A DNA stretch of 64,000 bases. Source: an uncultured Tenacibaculum sp. (lineage in GTDB: Bacteria > Bacteroidota > Bacteroidia > Flavobacteriales > Flavobacteriaceae). Shown piece by piece: positions 42,260 to 51,331 of the stretch; position 1 is the stretch's first letter, and each line of letters starts with the position of its first letter. The notes below the pieces were generated by a model that saw only the letters and a program-made list of their open reading frames with translations, did not search any database and was not told the DNA's origin. The position numbers and the translations under genes are program-made. The stretch spans positions 744,001 through 808,000 of the forward strand of contig CANLQH010000001.1 of the NCBI GenBank assembly GCA_947493285.1, given 5' to 3'.

Positions 42260-43612
42260 TTAAAAATTTAAGTTTACTGCTTTCACTTGCTTTGTAATGT
42301 TTCCATCATCTCCTTTAACTCCGTTTCTTCCTCTACTAGCACTGGTGTATTTAGGAGCTCCACCTCTACCGCCTTTTCCTCCTTTGTTGTTTAACTCTAT
42401 ATTAAGTTTTGTTACAGATAGATCTTTAATTAATAGAATATTACCTCCAGCTCCTCCAGCTCCTCCATTTCCACCATTTGGCGAATTATCTCGTCCTTCA
42501 TTTCCATTCATTCCACCACCACCTTGGTTGTTTATTATCAATTTAGTGGCTGTTGATAATTTATAACGAGCAACATGTTTTTTCTTCGTAGTATTATAAA
42601 TATCTATCTTATTTAACTTTACTCCAGTATGTTTGTGTGTTACTGTTTTTACTTTTATCGTTAAATTATCTCCTCTACCTGCATGCTGCCCATCTTTACC
42701 CTGAAAAACAGTTACGTATTTATGACGTTCATATCCCCAAAAACCTGATTGATTAACTTGAATTGATACATTATTAGTTGTATTAATATGTTTTGTAGCT
42801 TTTAAAGTTGGATGATATTTTGATATTGCTAAAATTGTAATTCTATCGTCTTTTAACGACTTCGCATCTTCATCTACTCTTACCTCATCAATAGTATTGC
42901 TACAACCTTTATTTTTAAGCGTAAAATCACTCCATGGTATTTTACCTCCTAAATTTTTTGTTGATAATTTACTACCATCTTTAAGTGTAGCTACAACACC
43001 ATATTTTATTGCTTCAGAAAAATGTGCTACTTTTTGAGGCTTATTAAGTAACTTTATTTCAATTTTACTTACCTCTCTATTTTGTAATGAGTTTTGTTTT
43101 CTCTCAGCTTCAGCTATAGCAGATTTTTGCTCTTTTACATTAGCTCTTGCATTAGTTTGATTTTTAAATACAGCTTTGGCATATGCTTGAACTTCTTTGT
43201 TTAGATCATTATAACTTTTAGATAGCCCCCCGCTTTTAGAAAACACATATTTGGTTGTTGCCTCTTCCTTTCCATTCCAAGTATAATAAATACCTAAGCC
43301 ATTGATAAATGTTAATCGGTAAGCTTTAAAATTAAAATAAGCTGGATGACCTGGTACATCTGGCTTAAAGTTCTCATCTAAAATACCTGCTCTTTTTACT
43401 AAAACATTTGTTACATTATTTCCTGATTTTGAAATTTCAATTGGCCATTGTTTTTTTACTTTAACCATTTTATATTTCTTATACGATACTTTTTCTACTT
43501 TATAAACCGAATACTTACCAGATTGAAAGTCTGTTAAAACTTCATTCTGATTCTTCTGTGCTTGAATATTAAATGCAAGAAATGATATAATAAGTAATAA
43601 TAATCTTTTCAT
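42260..43612 (-). CDS. Secreted protein with C-terminal Gly-rich, collagen-like segment
   Basis: 450 aa. Signal peptide ~1-18 (FNIQAQ). The N-terminal half is beta-rich (~20-330), with an IDEVRVDEDAKSLKDDRITIL stretch. Residues ~355-440 are dominated by glycine triplets: GGNGGAGGAGGN, GGKGGRGGAPKY and GRNGVKGDDGN. These read as a loose collagen-like or glycine-rich surface segment. Family not recognised. Its promoter carries the paired LytTR half-sites 79 bases before the start, and the next gene follows in the same transcript. Confidence 0.75.
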   Translation of the reverse strand: MKRLLLLIISFLAFNIQAQKNQNEVLTDFQSGKYSVYKVEKVSYKKYKMVKVKKQWPIEISKSGNNVTNVLVKRAGILDENFKPDVPGHPAYFNFKAYRLTFINGLGIYYTWNGKEEATTKYVFSKSGGLSKSYNDLNKEVQAYAKAVFKNQTNARANVKEQKSAIAEAERKQNSLQNREVSKIEIKLLNKPQKVAHFSEAIKYGVVATLKDGSKLSTKNLGGKIPWSDFTLKNKGCSNTIDEVRVDEDAKSLKDDRITILAISKYHPTLKATKHINTTNNVSIQVNQSGFWGYERHKYVTVFQGKDGQHAGRGDNLTIKVKTVTHKHTGVKLNKIDIYNTTKKKHVARYKLSTATKLIINNQGGGGMNGNEGRDNSPNGGNGGAGGAGGNILLIKDLSVTKLNIELNNKGGKGGRGGAPKYTSASRGRNGVKGDDGNITKQVKAVNLNF

Positions 43613-43690
43613 CTTTTTGGCTTAGTTATGGACTGTTTTTCCTTTCAACAAATAAAGGTTGTCTTTAACTAAAAAGAATAAAATTACTTC

Positions 43691-43720
43691 CGAACAGATA
43701 GTTATTATTTCCGAAACAAC
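43691..43720 (-). promoter_or_regulatory. LytTR-type operator upstream of the Gly-rich protein gene
   Basis: Minus-strand half-sites TTGTTTCGG (43720-43712) and TCTGTTCGG (43699-43691), 21 bp apart. The second fits 8 of 9 positions of [TA][AC][CA]GTTN[AG][TG]. Both are followed by GGAA(A/G)TAAT, extending the repeat to 12 bases. Confidence 0.65.
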
Positions 43721-43767
43721 TATATTAAAACATAAGTACAACCTTCTATAAACCAATCAACAAAACA

Positions 43768-43808
43768 TAAAAAGGTCAAAACTTATATAATTAAGTTTTG
43801 ACCTTTTT
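43768..43808 (-). terminator. Terminator of the small secreted-protein gene
   Basis: AAAAAGGTCAAAACTTA pairs with TAAGTTTTGACCTTTTT over 17 bp around a six-base loop, 22 bases past the stop. Confidence 0.92.
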
Positions 43809-43829
43809 ATGTTTTTAAATTTTCTTCTT

Positions 43830-44144
43830 TTACCTCATTTTTGACAATTTCAATGTTTTACCACAATGTTTATTTTCTACCTTAAAAATAACATCACCTT
43901 TTCTACCACTTTTTGCCCAACGTACTTCTTTTCCTATTCTACACGAAATACTTGTTTTTGAGCCTTTATTCAACGTTACAAAACCTGAACCTGTATAAAT
44001 AGAAACTTTATTTTTAGTATCATTAATTAAAGTAAAGCTACTTCCTACTACTACAATATTTTCTTTTAAGTTAACCTCAGTAATTTTTGATGTACTGAAT
44101 GAATATAAACTTACAAGTATTAAAGCTCCAATAATTTTTTTCAT
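43830..44144 (-). CDS. Small secreted Cys-containing protein
   Basis: The start at 44144 (MKKIIGALILVSLYSF) gives a proper signal peptide; the upstream start at 44180 does not. ~104 aa. The mature part is a short beta-rich domain, with VVVGSSFTLINDTKNKVSIYTGSG and a basic end holding two Cys (SCRIG, KHCGKTL). Function unknown. It has its own terminator and a LytTR-type operator 66 bases before the start. Confidence 0.7.
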   Translation of the reverse strand: MKKIIGALILVSLYSFSTSKITEVNLKENIVVVGSSFTLINDTKNKVSIYTGSGFVTLNKGSKTSISCRIGKEVRWAKSGRKGDVIFKVENKHCGKTLKLSKMR

Positions 44145-44209
44145 TTTATAGTATTTATAATTTATACTTAAAAATGACATTTTTTTATCTAAGTGAACAT
44201 TAAAACTTT

Positions 44210-44239
44210 CCTAACCAACAATAATATATTCCCAATAAA
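44210..44239 (-). promoter_or_regulatory. LytTR-type operator upstream of the small secreted-protein gene
   Basis: Minus-strand half-sites TTTATTGGG (44239-44231) and TTGGTTAGG (44218-44210), 21 bp apart, each followed by AA. Lies in the short gap downstream of the LytTR regulator gene. Confidence 0.6.
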
Positions 44240-44245
44240 AAACTA

Positions 44246-44989
44246 CTAGTTATAAAAGAGTGTTTCAAAAGAATCTTTATAGGTCTTGCTTACAGAAACT
44301 TTAGTTTGATTTTTTAATGTTACTTCTTTTTCTTTTTTAGAATACATATTTACCTCATTTATATTCACAATCCATGATCTATGAACACGTATAAAACTCC
44401 CTCTTTCACACAATAATTTCTCGTAATAACTTAACTTTTTAGCAACTGTATATTTTTTAGACTTACTTGTGTAAATAACCGAATACATTCTATCTGCTTC
44501 TATACAAATAACATCTTCTATATTTACAATTGCATAATCACTTTTATAAGGAATTGCAATTCTTTTAACTTCTTTCTTATTTTCTTTTAACAACTCTAAT
44601 CTAGATGATGTATCTAAATTTTGGTTTATTACTTTTCTTGCTTTTTTTACTGATTCTTTTAAACGATCAATATCTATAGGCTTTAGTAAATAATCTATAG
44701 CCGACACCTCAAAAGCTTTTATCGCATATATATCATAAGCAGTAATAAAAATAATTTGAAAATTTATCTCTGAGAATTCATTTAGTAGTTGAAATCCGTT
44801 TTTCTGAGGCATTTCTATGTCTAAAAAAACAATTTGAGGTTTGTTTTTTTCTATAACTTTAACTGCTTCATCAACGTTTGATGCTTCCGAAACCACCTCT
44901 ATTTCTTCACAAAACTCTTTTAATAAATATTGTAAATTTTCTCTTGCATTAATTTCATCATCTACAACTACTGCTTTTATCTTATTCAT
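44246..44989 (-). CDS. LytTR response regulator
   Basis: 247 aa. REC domain ~1-120 with acidic pocket D10/D11, phospho-acceptor D57 (VFLDIEMPQKNG) and the LLKPID lysine. LytTR DNA-binding domain ~140-245 (RMYSVIYTSKSKKYTVAKKL, FIRVHRSWIVNINEV). It should be phosphorylated by the LytS/YehU-type kinases encoded immediately upstream; the last kinase gene overlaps its start by 8 bases. It is predicted to bind paired 9-bp sites and control the secreted-protein genes downstream as well as its own operon. Confidence 0.92.
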   Translation of the reverse strand: MNKIKAVVVDDEINARENLQYLLKEFCEEIEVVSEASNVDEAVKVIEKNKPQIVFLDIEMPQKNGFQLLNEFSEINFQIIFITAYDIYAIKAFEVSAIDYLLKPIDIDRLKESVKKARKVINQNLDTSSRLELLKENKKEVKRIAIPYKSDYAIVNIEDVICIEADRMYSVIYTSKSKKYTVAKKLSYYEKLLCERGSFIRVHRSWIVNINEVNMYSKKEKEVTLKNQTKVSVSKTYKDSFETLFYN

Positions 44990-46223
44990 TAGAATGTATG
45001 TATGGTATTTTTATAACTACTTTGGTTCCTTCTTTTACTTCCTCATATTTAAAACCGATATCTGTTTTATAATAATCTTTTAATAAAGACAATCTATCTT
45101 GAATTGCTTTTGTAGAAAATGATTCCTCTTTAAAACTTAGTGAGTTTATCTTTTTTGAAGCATCCATTCCTATACCATTATCTATTATTACACATTTAAA
45201 AACATCTTCTTCATAAAAAGCTATACTAACTCTTTTGGTTCCTTTTAATTTATGTAATAAGCCATGTTTTATTGAGTTTTCAACAAAAGGTTGAATTATC
45301 ATTGAAGGTATTTTAACATCTGTTATATTTTCTTCTCCTATAATTTCATATTTAAAATTATCTCTAAAACGTAAACGTTCTAATTCTAAATATTTTTTTA
45401 ATAGTGATAATTCTTCTTCAAAATCAACAAAACTCTTTTCACTCATATTTAAATTTTCTCTAATCAATGATGCAAATTTTGTTAAGTAATTATACGCTTC
45501 ATGCTTATCGCCTTTTAACACCAAACTTTGTATAGAATTCATTGCATTGAACATAAAATGTGGATTCATTTGGGCTTTTAAAGATTTTAGCTGAAGATGA
45601 GCCAACTCACTTTGTTTACGTTCTTCTAATTGTTCATATGCTAATTCTAGTTCTTTTTTACTTTTTAAAAGTTCTGCTTCTTTTTTGCGATTTAAGGATT
45701 GTGAGTAATTTAATATAACATACCCTCCTACAAAAACAGATAATATAATTATAGGATTTTTAAAAAGGTTTTCGTAGTGATTTAAAAGAATGTTAGGTAC
45801 ATAAAACAAGGTGAAACACAGTATTAAAAAAAATAAATTTATTTTATAATTTTTAACCACTAAAAGAGACATTAAAGGAACTAAAAAATATACAATTTCT
45901 AAATTCCTTCCTACTTCTACAAAGTTTGTAAAAAGTGATATTAGAATAGTTAATATGATTAAAAAACTAAATCGAGCAAGTGTGTATTTTTTGTTTTTTT
46001 GAGCCCAAAAAACAATAAACATACAAAACAATCCTATTGAATGAATTATAAAACTTCCTATAATATTATTAGAAAAAAATAAATCTGCGGTAGCAAAAGG
46101 TATTAATAACAATCCCCATGTAATACAAAAACTATTTAACAAACGTATTTGTTTATGCTCTTTACTATCATGATATACTCCTGTATTTAATATCCTTTCA
46201 TAAATACTTTTTAATTTAATCAC
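44982..46223 (-). CDS. LytS/YehU-type sensor histidine kinase (intact)
   Basis: 413 aa. Six N-terminal TM helices (~35-175), a coiled coil (~180-210), and a His_kinase domain (PF06580 type) with the phospho-His H222 in LKAQMNPHFMFNAMNSIQSL. The ATP-binding N box is NSIKHGLLHK (N316) and the G box is DNGIGM (D348-). Both ATP boxes are intact, so it should be the active kinase. It overlaps the regulator gene by 8 bases and is preceded by the paralogous kinase. Confidence 0.9.
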   Translation of the reverse strand: MIKLKSIYERILNTGVYHDSKEHKQIRLLNSFCITWGLLLIPFATADLFFSNNIIGSFIIHSIGLFCMFIVFWAQKNKKYTLARFSFLIILTILISLFTNFVEVGRNLEIVYFLVPLMSLLVVKNYKINLFFLILCFTLFYVPNILLNHYENLFKNPIIILSVFVGGYVILNYSQSLNRKKEAELLKSKKELELAYEQLEERKQSELAHLQLKSLKAQMNPHFMFNAMNSIQSLVLKGDKHEAYNYLTKFASLIRENLNMSEKSFVDFEEELSLLKKYLELERLRFRDNFKYEIIGEENITDVKIPSMIIQPFVENSIKHGLLHKLKGTKRVSIAFYEEDVFKCVIIDNGIGMDASKKINSLSFKEESFSTKAIQDRLSLLKDYYKTDIGFKYEEVKEGTKVVIKIPYIHSNE

Positions 46224-46228
46224 AGCTA

Positions 46229-47455
46229 TTATTTTTTATTTATGAATGGCAACTTAAGAATCGTTTTTGTGTTATTTTCAACCTCTTTAATAGTTACACA
46301 TATATTATTTTTATAAAACTCTTTTAATAATATTAATCGTTGTTCTAATATATTCTTTGATGATACTTCTTCTTTTGTTTTTTCAGAATTACTTAAAGTT
46401 CCATTATCTGTTATCTCACAAATTAATGCTTCTTTTTCTAACTTAAATTTTATTGTAATTTCCTTTACTCTATCTGTTAAATGTAATAATCGATATCGTA
46501 TTGCTTCTTCAACATAAGGTTGAATTATCATAGACGGTATTTTTATAGAAGTATTAAATTTTAAATCTTCTATTTTAAATAAAAATTGAGATCCAAAACG
46601 AAGTTGCTCTAATTCTAAATAATTCTTTACTATTAACAATTCTGTTTTTAAATCAACAAAACTATCATCACTTGTTTTTAAATTTTGACGCATAAGCGAT
46701 GAAAATTTTGTAAAGAAATTATATGCTTCTTTTTTATCATCTTTTAATATTAAATTCTGAATAGAATTCATTGTATTAAACATAAAGTGTGGATTCATTT
46801 GTGCTTTTAAAGTTTGTAATCTTAAAAGTGCTAACTCATCTTCTTTTCTTTTTTCTAATTGAGTATATGCTTTTTCTAATTCAATTTTACTCGCTATTAT
46901 ATTTTTTTCATGCTTTTTATTTAATTGTTCAGAATAATTTAAAATGACAAATGTTGATAAGAATACACAAAACACTAACACAGGTAAAATCATGTTTTCT
47001 GGATATAATCCTAGAAAAAGATTTGGTATAAAATACAAGCAAAAGCATAGTATTAAAAAGGCAATATTTATCCATTCTTTATCAATAAAAAGAATTCCAA
47101 TTAAAGGATAAACAAAATAAAAGTTTTCAACTAACATTAAAGGGGTAGTAAAATTTGCAAAAACAAATGTCATTCCTATAATCGAGCATATAAAAATAAT
47201 TCTAGCCTGTATGTATTTATTTATACTTTGACTATAAAAAATAATTCCTATAAGGATATAAGAAATTCCATGTAAAATTAAACTCTCTTTTATCTCTCTT
47301 CCAAACAACAAATCAAAGATTGTTATTATTACAATCATTATAGACCAAGTAATACAAAAAGCATTTAAAAGTCTTATTTTCTTATACTCTTTATCTTCTT
47401 TAGTTGTAACACCAATGTTTAGTAAGAAAAAATATGCTTTAAAAATTGCACTCAT
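46229..47455 (-). CDS. LytS/YehU-type sensor protein with degenerate ATP-binding site
   Basis: 408 aa, clearly a paralogue of the next gene (same helices, coiled coil and H223 in LKAQMNPHFMFNTMNSIQNL). The ATP site is decayed: N box ENSIKH has become EEAIRY, losing the Mg-binding Asn, and the G box is DNGTLS rather than DNGIGM. It is therefore likely a catalytically inactive partner that senses a signal and heterodimerises with the intact kinase, or is trans-phosphorylated on H223. First gene of the three-gene operon. Confidence 0.85.
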   Translation of the reverse strand: MSAIFKAYFFLLNIGVTTKEDKEYKKIRLLNAFCITWSIMIVIITIFDLLFGREIKESLILHGISYILIGIIFYSQSINKYIQARIIFICSIIGMTFVFANFTTPLMLVENFYFVYPLIGILFIDKEWINIAFLILCFCLYFIPNLFLGLYPENMILPVLVFCVFLSTFVILNYSEQLNKKHEKNIIASKIELEKAYTQLEKRKEDELALLRLQTLKAQMNPHFMFNTMNSIQNLILKDDKKEAYNFFTKFSSLMRQNLKTSDDSFVDLKTELLIVKNYLELEQLRFGSQFLFKIEDLKFNTSIKIPSMIIQPYVEEAIRYRLLHLTDRVKEITIKFKLEKEALICEITDNGTLSNSEKTKEEVSSKNILEQRLILLKEFYKNNICVTIKEVENNTKTILKLPFINKK

Positions 47456-47518
47456 TTATTTATAGGGAAATAGTTTTTAATATTCGGTTAAAATTTCATG
47501 TAGAATAACTTTTAGTTT

Positions 47519-47548
47519 TCAAACTATATAAAATACTTTCCGAAAATA
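47519..47548 (-). promoter_or_regulatory. LytTR-type operator upstream of the kinase-regulator operon
   Basis: Minus-strand half-sites TATTTTCGG (47548-47540) and ATAGTTTGA (47527-47519), 21 bp apart; the distal one shares TTTCGGAAA with the site at 43712-43720. Suggests self-regulation. It lies 64 bases before the first kinase gene. Confidence 0.55.
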
Positions 47549-47586
47549 ATTTAATAAAAGTTCTAAAGTAAACATATCCACATAAA

Positions 47587-47618
47587 AAAAGTCCACTACA
47601 ATTAAGTAATGGACTTTT
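47587..47618 (-). terminator. Terminator of dnaK
   Basis: AAAAGTCCA pairs with TGGACTTTT around ~14 bases, 20 bases past the dnaK stop. Confidence 0.8.
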
Positions 47619-47637
47619 AAATATAAAATAATTTTTA

Positions 47638-49533
47638 TTATTTTACTTCTTCAAAGTCTACATCTTCAACATTGTCTCCTTGAGCATCAGCTTCTGGCTG
47701 ACCTTGCTGAGCTCCTGCATCAGCTCCTCCTTGTTGTGCAGCATACATTTCTTCAGAGGCAACTTTCCAAGCTTCATTAATCTTCTCCATAGCAGCATCG
47801 ATTTGTGCTAAGTCTTTAGATTCGTGAGCAGCTTTTAATTCAGTTAAAGCAGCTTCGATTGGACCTTTCTTATCATCAGATAACTTATCTCCAAACTCTT
47901 TTAATTGCTTTTCTGTTTGGAAAATCATAGAATCAGCTCCGTTGATTTTTTCAGCAGTTTCTTTTGCTTTCGCATCAGCATCAGCATTTGCTTCAGCTTC
48001 AGCTTTCATCTTCTCGATTTCTTCATCAGATAAACCTGAAGAAGCTTCGATACGAATATCTTGAGATTTTCCTGTTGCTTTATCAGCTGCAGATACTTTA
48101 ATAATTCCGTTTGCATCAATATCGAAAGTTACTTCAATTTGAGGAACTCCTCTCTGCGCTGGTGGAATATCTGTTAATTGAAAACGACCAATTGTATTGT
48201 TATCTGCTGCCATCGCTCTTTCACCTTGTAATACGTGAATATCTACCGAAGGTTGATTGTCTACTGCTGTAGAGAATACTTGCGATTTCTTAGTAGGAAT
48301 AGTTGTATTTGCATCGATTAACTTTGTAAATACGTTCCCCATAGTTTCGATTCCTAAAGATAAAGGTGTAACATCTAATAATAATACGTCTTTTACATCT
48401 CCAGTTAAAACTCCTCCTTGAATTGCAGCTCCTAAAGAAACTACTTCATCAGGATTTACTCCTTTACTTGGCGCTTTCTTAAAAAACTTCTCAACTGCTT
48501 CTTGAATTGCAGGAATACGAGTTGACCCACCTACTAATACAACTTCATCAATATCAGAAATTGATAAATCAGCGTTTTTTAAAGCTGTAGCACAAGGCTC
48601 GATAGTTCTTTTAATTAAATCATCAATTAAAGTCTCAAACTTAGCTCTAGTCATTGTTCTAACTAAGTGCTTAGGTCCGCTAGCTGTAGCTGTAATATAT
48701 GGCAAGTTAATTTCTGTTGAAGTTGTAGAAGATAATTCAATCTTCGCTTTTTCAGCAGCTTCTTTTAAACGTTGTAAAGCCATTGGGTCTTTACGCAAGT
48801 CCATATTTTCTTCAGCCATAAACTCTTCAGCTAACCAGTTGATTAACTTTTCATCAACATCATCTCCTCCTAAGTGTGTATCTCCATCAGTAGCTAATAC
48901 TTCAAATACTCCATCTCCTAATTCTAAGATAGAAACATCATGCGTACCTCCACCAAAATCGAATACTACGATTTTTTTGTCTTCACTCGCTTTATCTAAA
49001 CCGTAAGCTAATGCTGCTGCAGTTGGTTCGTTGATAATACGACGAACTTTTAATCCTGCAATTTCACCAGCTTCTTTTGTAGCTTGACGCTGTGCATCGT
49101 TAAAATATGCTGGTACAGTAATTACTGCTTCTGCTACATCTTGACCTAAATAGTCTTCAGCAGTTTTCTTCATTTTCTGTAATACCATTGCAGAAATTTC
49201 TTGTGGCGTATATAAACGTCCATCAATATCTACACGTGGTGTATCGTTGTCTCCTTTTACAACTTTATAAGGAACTCTTCCTGCTTCTTTAGAAGACTCA
49301 GAAAACTTATTTCCCATAAAACGTTTAATAGAATAAACTGTTTTTGTTGGGTTCGTTACTGCTTGTCTTTTTGCTGGATCTCCAATCTTACGCTCTCCTC
49401 CTTCTACGAAAGCTACGATAGATGGCGTTGTTCTTTTTCCTTCAGCATTAGGAATTACTACTGGCTCGTTTCCTTCCATTACAGAAACACATGAGTTGGT
49501 AGTTCCTAAATCTATACCTATAATTTTACTCAT
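47638..49533 (-). CDS. dnaK: Molecular chaperone DnaK (Hsp70)
   Basis: 631 aa, the full family length. ATPase domain with [11 protein letters not shown] (phosphate 1), [13 protein letters not shown] (phosphate 2), [11 protein letters not shown] (adenosine) and the [10 protein letters not shown] signature. The [11 protein letters not shown] linker region leads to the substrate domain (~390-500), helical lid and an acidic/Gly/Gln tail ([19 protein letters not shown]). It folds client proteins with DnaJ and GrpE, whose genes are not adjacent. Monocistronic. Confidence 0.98.
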   Translation of the reverse strand: MSKIIGIDLGTTNSCVSVMEGNEPVVIPNAEGKRTTPSIVAFVEGGERKIGDPAKRQAVTNPTKTVYSIKRFMGNKFSESSKEAGRVPYKVVKGDNDTPRVDIDGRLYTPQEISAMVLQKMKKTAEDYLGQDVAEAVITVPAYFNDAQRQATKEAGEIAGLKVRRIINEPTAAALAYGLDKASEDKKIVVFDFGGGTHDVSILELGDGVFEVLATDGDTHLGGDDVDEKLINWLAEEFMAEENMDLRKDPMALQRLKEAAEKAKIELSSTTSTEINLPYITATASGPKHLVRTMTRAKFETLIDDLIKRTIEPCATALKNADLSISDIDEVVLVGGSTRIPAIQEAVEKFFKKAPSKGVNPDEVVSLGAAIQGGVLTGDVKDVLLLDVTPLSLGIETMGNVFTKLIDANTTIPTKKSQVFSTAVDNQPSVDIHVLQGERAMAADNNTIGRFQLTDIPPAQRGVPQIEVTFDIDANGIIKVSAADKATGKSQDIRIEASSGLSDEEIEKMKAEAEANADADAKAKETAEKINGADSMIFQTEKQLKEFGDKLSDDKKGPIEAALTELKAAHESKDLAQIDAAMEKINEAWKVASEEMYAAQQGGADAGAQQGQPEADAQGDNVEDVDFEEVK

Positions 49534-49645
49534 AATTATTATCTTAAATAAATTTTTAATTCAATTTTACGAGTAGTAATAGTCAAAGTGTGTGCCATTA
49601 GCTGTTGACTAATATTTTGGCAGAAAAAGAATAATAATGAGTTTT

Positions 49646-49669
49646 AAAAATGACAGAGTGTCATTTTTT
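49646..49669 (-). terminator. Hairpin overlapping the NUDIX stop codon
   Basis: AAAAATGACA-gag-TGTCATTTTT; the right arm includes the stop codon 49661-49663. Same arrangement as at 27959-28004. Confidence 0.7.
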
Positions 49670-50269
49670 TATTGAATTATTGTACGAATCATACACTAAC
49701 CTAATATTTAAATAAGTGTTATTCAACGCTTTTTCTGTATCGTTTTTACCTTTAAACAATACATTAGTTATTCCTTCTTCTGTTTGAGGGATCAGCTTTC
49801 CTTTGTAATTAGAATGCATTAAATACCAATGTGTTTCTTTTAAACGATGCTCTCCTTTTTGAACAAATAAATGGTAAGTATTAATCAGCTTCTTTTTAAT
49901 TGATAAATTTTTAATTCCGCACTCTTCTTCAACTTCACGAACAGCAGTTTCTTCAATCTCCTCTCCTTTCTCAATACGTCCTTTAGGTAAATCCCACTTA
50001 TTTCCTCTATAAATAAATAAAATTTCGTTTTCATCATTTAAAACAAGTCCTCCAGCTGCAGTAATAACTTTTAAATTAATTTTGAATGATTGCCAATGAT
50101 TTTCCAAGTCGTTAGAAAAAAGATAAACTCCTTTTAATTTACCTAGTTTTAACTTGTAGATAAGTTCATCTATAATTGTATTTTTGTAAACATAAACTGG
50201 GTAATCTTCTTCATTTTTAATAGAAGTTGTAAAGATTATCGGCTTATCATTAACAAAAACTTTATACAT
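49661..50269 (-). CDS. NUDIX hydrolase
   Basis: The start at 50269 (MYKVFVNDKPIIF) is an ATG; the longer frame would need a TTG within pyrE. The family's Nudix box lies at ~110-132 as G-x5-E-x7-REVEEECG (starts GRIEKGEEI). Short N-terminal region ~1-60 holds the KLGKLKGVYLFSN segment seen in the flavobacterial family. It hydrolyses nucleoside diphosphates linked to other groups; the exact substrate is open. It diverges from pyrE with only 7 bases between start codons. Confidence 0.9.
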   Translation of the reverse strand: MYKVFVNDKPIIFTTSIKNEEDYPVYVYKNTIIDELIYKLKLGKLKGVYLFSNDLENHWQSFKINLKVITAAGGLVLNDENEILFIYRGNKWDLPKGRIEKGEEIEETAVREVEEECGIKNLSIKKKLINTYHLFVQKGEHRLKETHWYLMHSNYKGKLIPQTEEGITNVLFKGKNDTEKALNNTYLNIRLVYDSYNNSIKK

Positions 50270-50272
50270 TTG
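50265..50272 (+). promoter_or_regulatory. Promoter -7 box of pyrE, within the NUDIX start region
   Basis: TACATTTG fits TAnnTTTG and overlaps the NUDIX start codon (50267-50269). The pyrE ATG begins 4 bases later, so its transcript would be nearly leaderless. No -33 TTG at the expected distance. Confidence 0.5.
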
Positions 50273-50276
50273 CGCT

Positions 50277-50927
50277 ATGGATTTTAACAAAGATACTGCA
50301 AAAAAAACAGCTGAACTTCTTTTACAAATAAAAGCTATAAAACTGAGTCCACAAAATCCTTTTACGTGGGCTTCAGGTTGGAAATCACCAATTTACTGTG
50401 ACAATAGAGTTACATTATCATATCCACCAGTTAGAAACTTTTTAAAAGAAGAGATTGCGAAGTTAGTAGAAGAAAAACACGGTAAACCAGATGTAATTGC
50501 TGGTGTTGCTACAGGTGCTATTGCTATTGGCATATTAGTTGCACAAGAATTAGGGGTTCCTTTTATTTATATTCGTCCTGAACCAAAAAAACATGGAAGA
50601 AAGAATCAAATAGAAGGACATTTAGAAAGCGGACAAAACGTAGTGGTTATTGAAGACTTAATCAGTACAGGTAAAAGTAGCTTAAATGCTGTTAAAGCTT
50701 TAAAAGAAGCGCATGCAAATGTAAAAGGTATGGTCGCTATTTTTTCTTACGGATTTAATATCGCTTCTGAAAACTTTGAAAAAGATAATATAGAGCTAAC
50801 TACACTTAGTAATTATGAATATATGCTAGAGCAAGCTTTAGATAGTAAATATATTACAAGTGAAGAATTACGTTCTTTAGAAGATTGGAGAATGAACCCA
50901 AGCGAATGGAAACAAAACGAAGAATAA
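50277..50927 (+). CDS. pyrE: Orotate phosphoribosyltransferase
   Basis: 216 aa. PRPP loop VVVIEDLISTGKSSLNA (~120-136), orotate side FTWASGWKSPIYCDNR (~23-38), and the YIRPEPKKHGRKNQIEG loop (~97-113). It makes orotidine 5'-phosphate, the fifth step of UMP synthesis. It is followed by a SRPBCC protein after 13 bases. A promoter box sits directly at its start. Confidence 0.96.
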   Translation: MDFNKDTAKKTAELLLQIKAIKLSPQNPFTWASGWKSPIYCDNRVTLSYPPVRNFLKEEIAKLVEEKHGKPDVIAGVATGAIAIGILVAQELGVPFIYIRPEPKKHGRKNQIEGHLESGQNVVVIEDLISTGKSSLNAVKALKEAHANVKGMVAIFSYGFNIASENFEKDNIELTTLSNYEYMLEQALDSKYITSEELRSLEDWRMNPSEWKQNEE

Positions 50928-50940
50928 AAAATAATAGAAT

Positions 50941-51330
50941 ATGAATATTGAAGGAAACAAAGTAACAGTAAAAAAATCAGCAAAAGACACATTTGATTTT
51001 TTTAGCAAACTTGAAAACTTTGAACAATTAATGCCAGAAAACACTCAAAAATTTGAGGTAGATGGTGATAGTTTTATTTTTGGATTAAAAGGAATGCCAG
51101 AAATAAGATTGGTTATGAAAGAAAAAACAGAATATTCAAATATAACTTTAGGAGCTGCAAGCAGTAAATTACCATTTACTTTATCATCTGACATTAATGA
51201 ACTTTCAGAAAACGAAAGTGAAGTAGTTTTAAGTTTTAATGGAGATTTTAACCCAATGATGGCTATGATGGTAAAAAAACCATTAACTAAGTTTATTGAA
51301 ACTTTAACTGAAAACATTGCTAAATTATAA
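50941..51330 (+). CDS. SRPBCC/START-like protein
   Basis: 129 aa, helix-grip fold expected: NKVTVKKSAKDTFDFFSKLENFEQLMPENTQKFEVDGD at the front and an amphipathic C-terminal helix (PLTKFIETLTENIAKL). Such proteins bind hydrophobic ligands; function unknown. It follows pyrE by 13 bases and ends 1 base before the convergent birA gene. Confidence 0.8.
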   Translation: MNIEGNKVTVKKSAKDTFDFFSKLENFEQLMPENTQKFEVDGDSFIFGLKGMPEIRLVMKEKTEYSNITLGAASSKLPFTLSSDINELSENESEVVLSFNGDFNPMMAMMVKKPLTKFIETLTENIAKL

Positions 51331-51331
51331 A

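Noticed and set aside
42297..42566. Pro-rich open frame of 89 codons on the plus strand
   Set aside because: Antisense of the glycine-rich tract; Gly codons read backwards as Pro.
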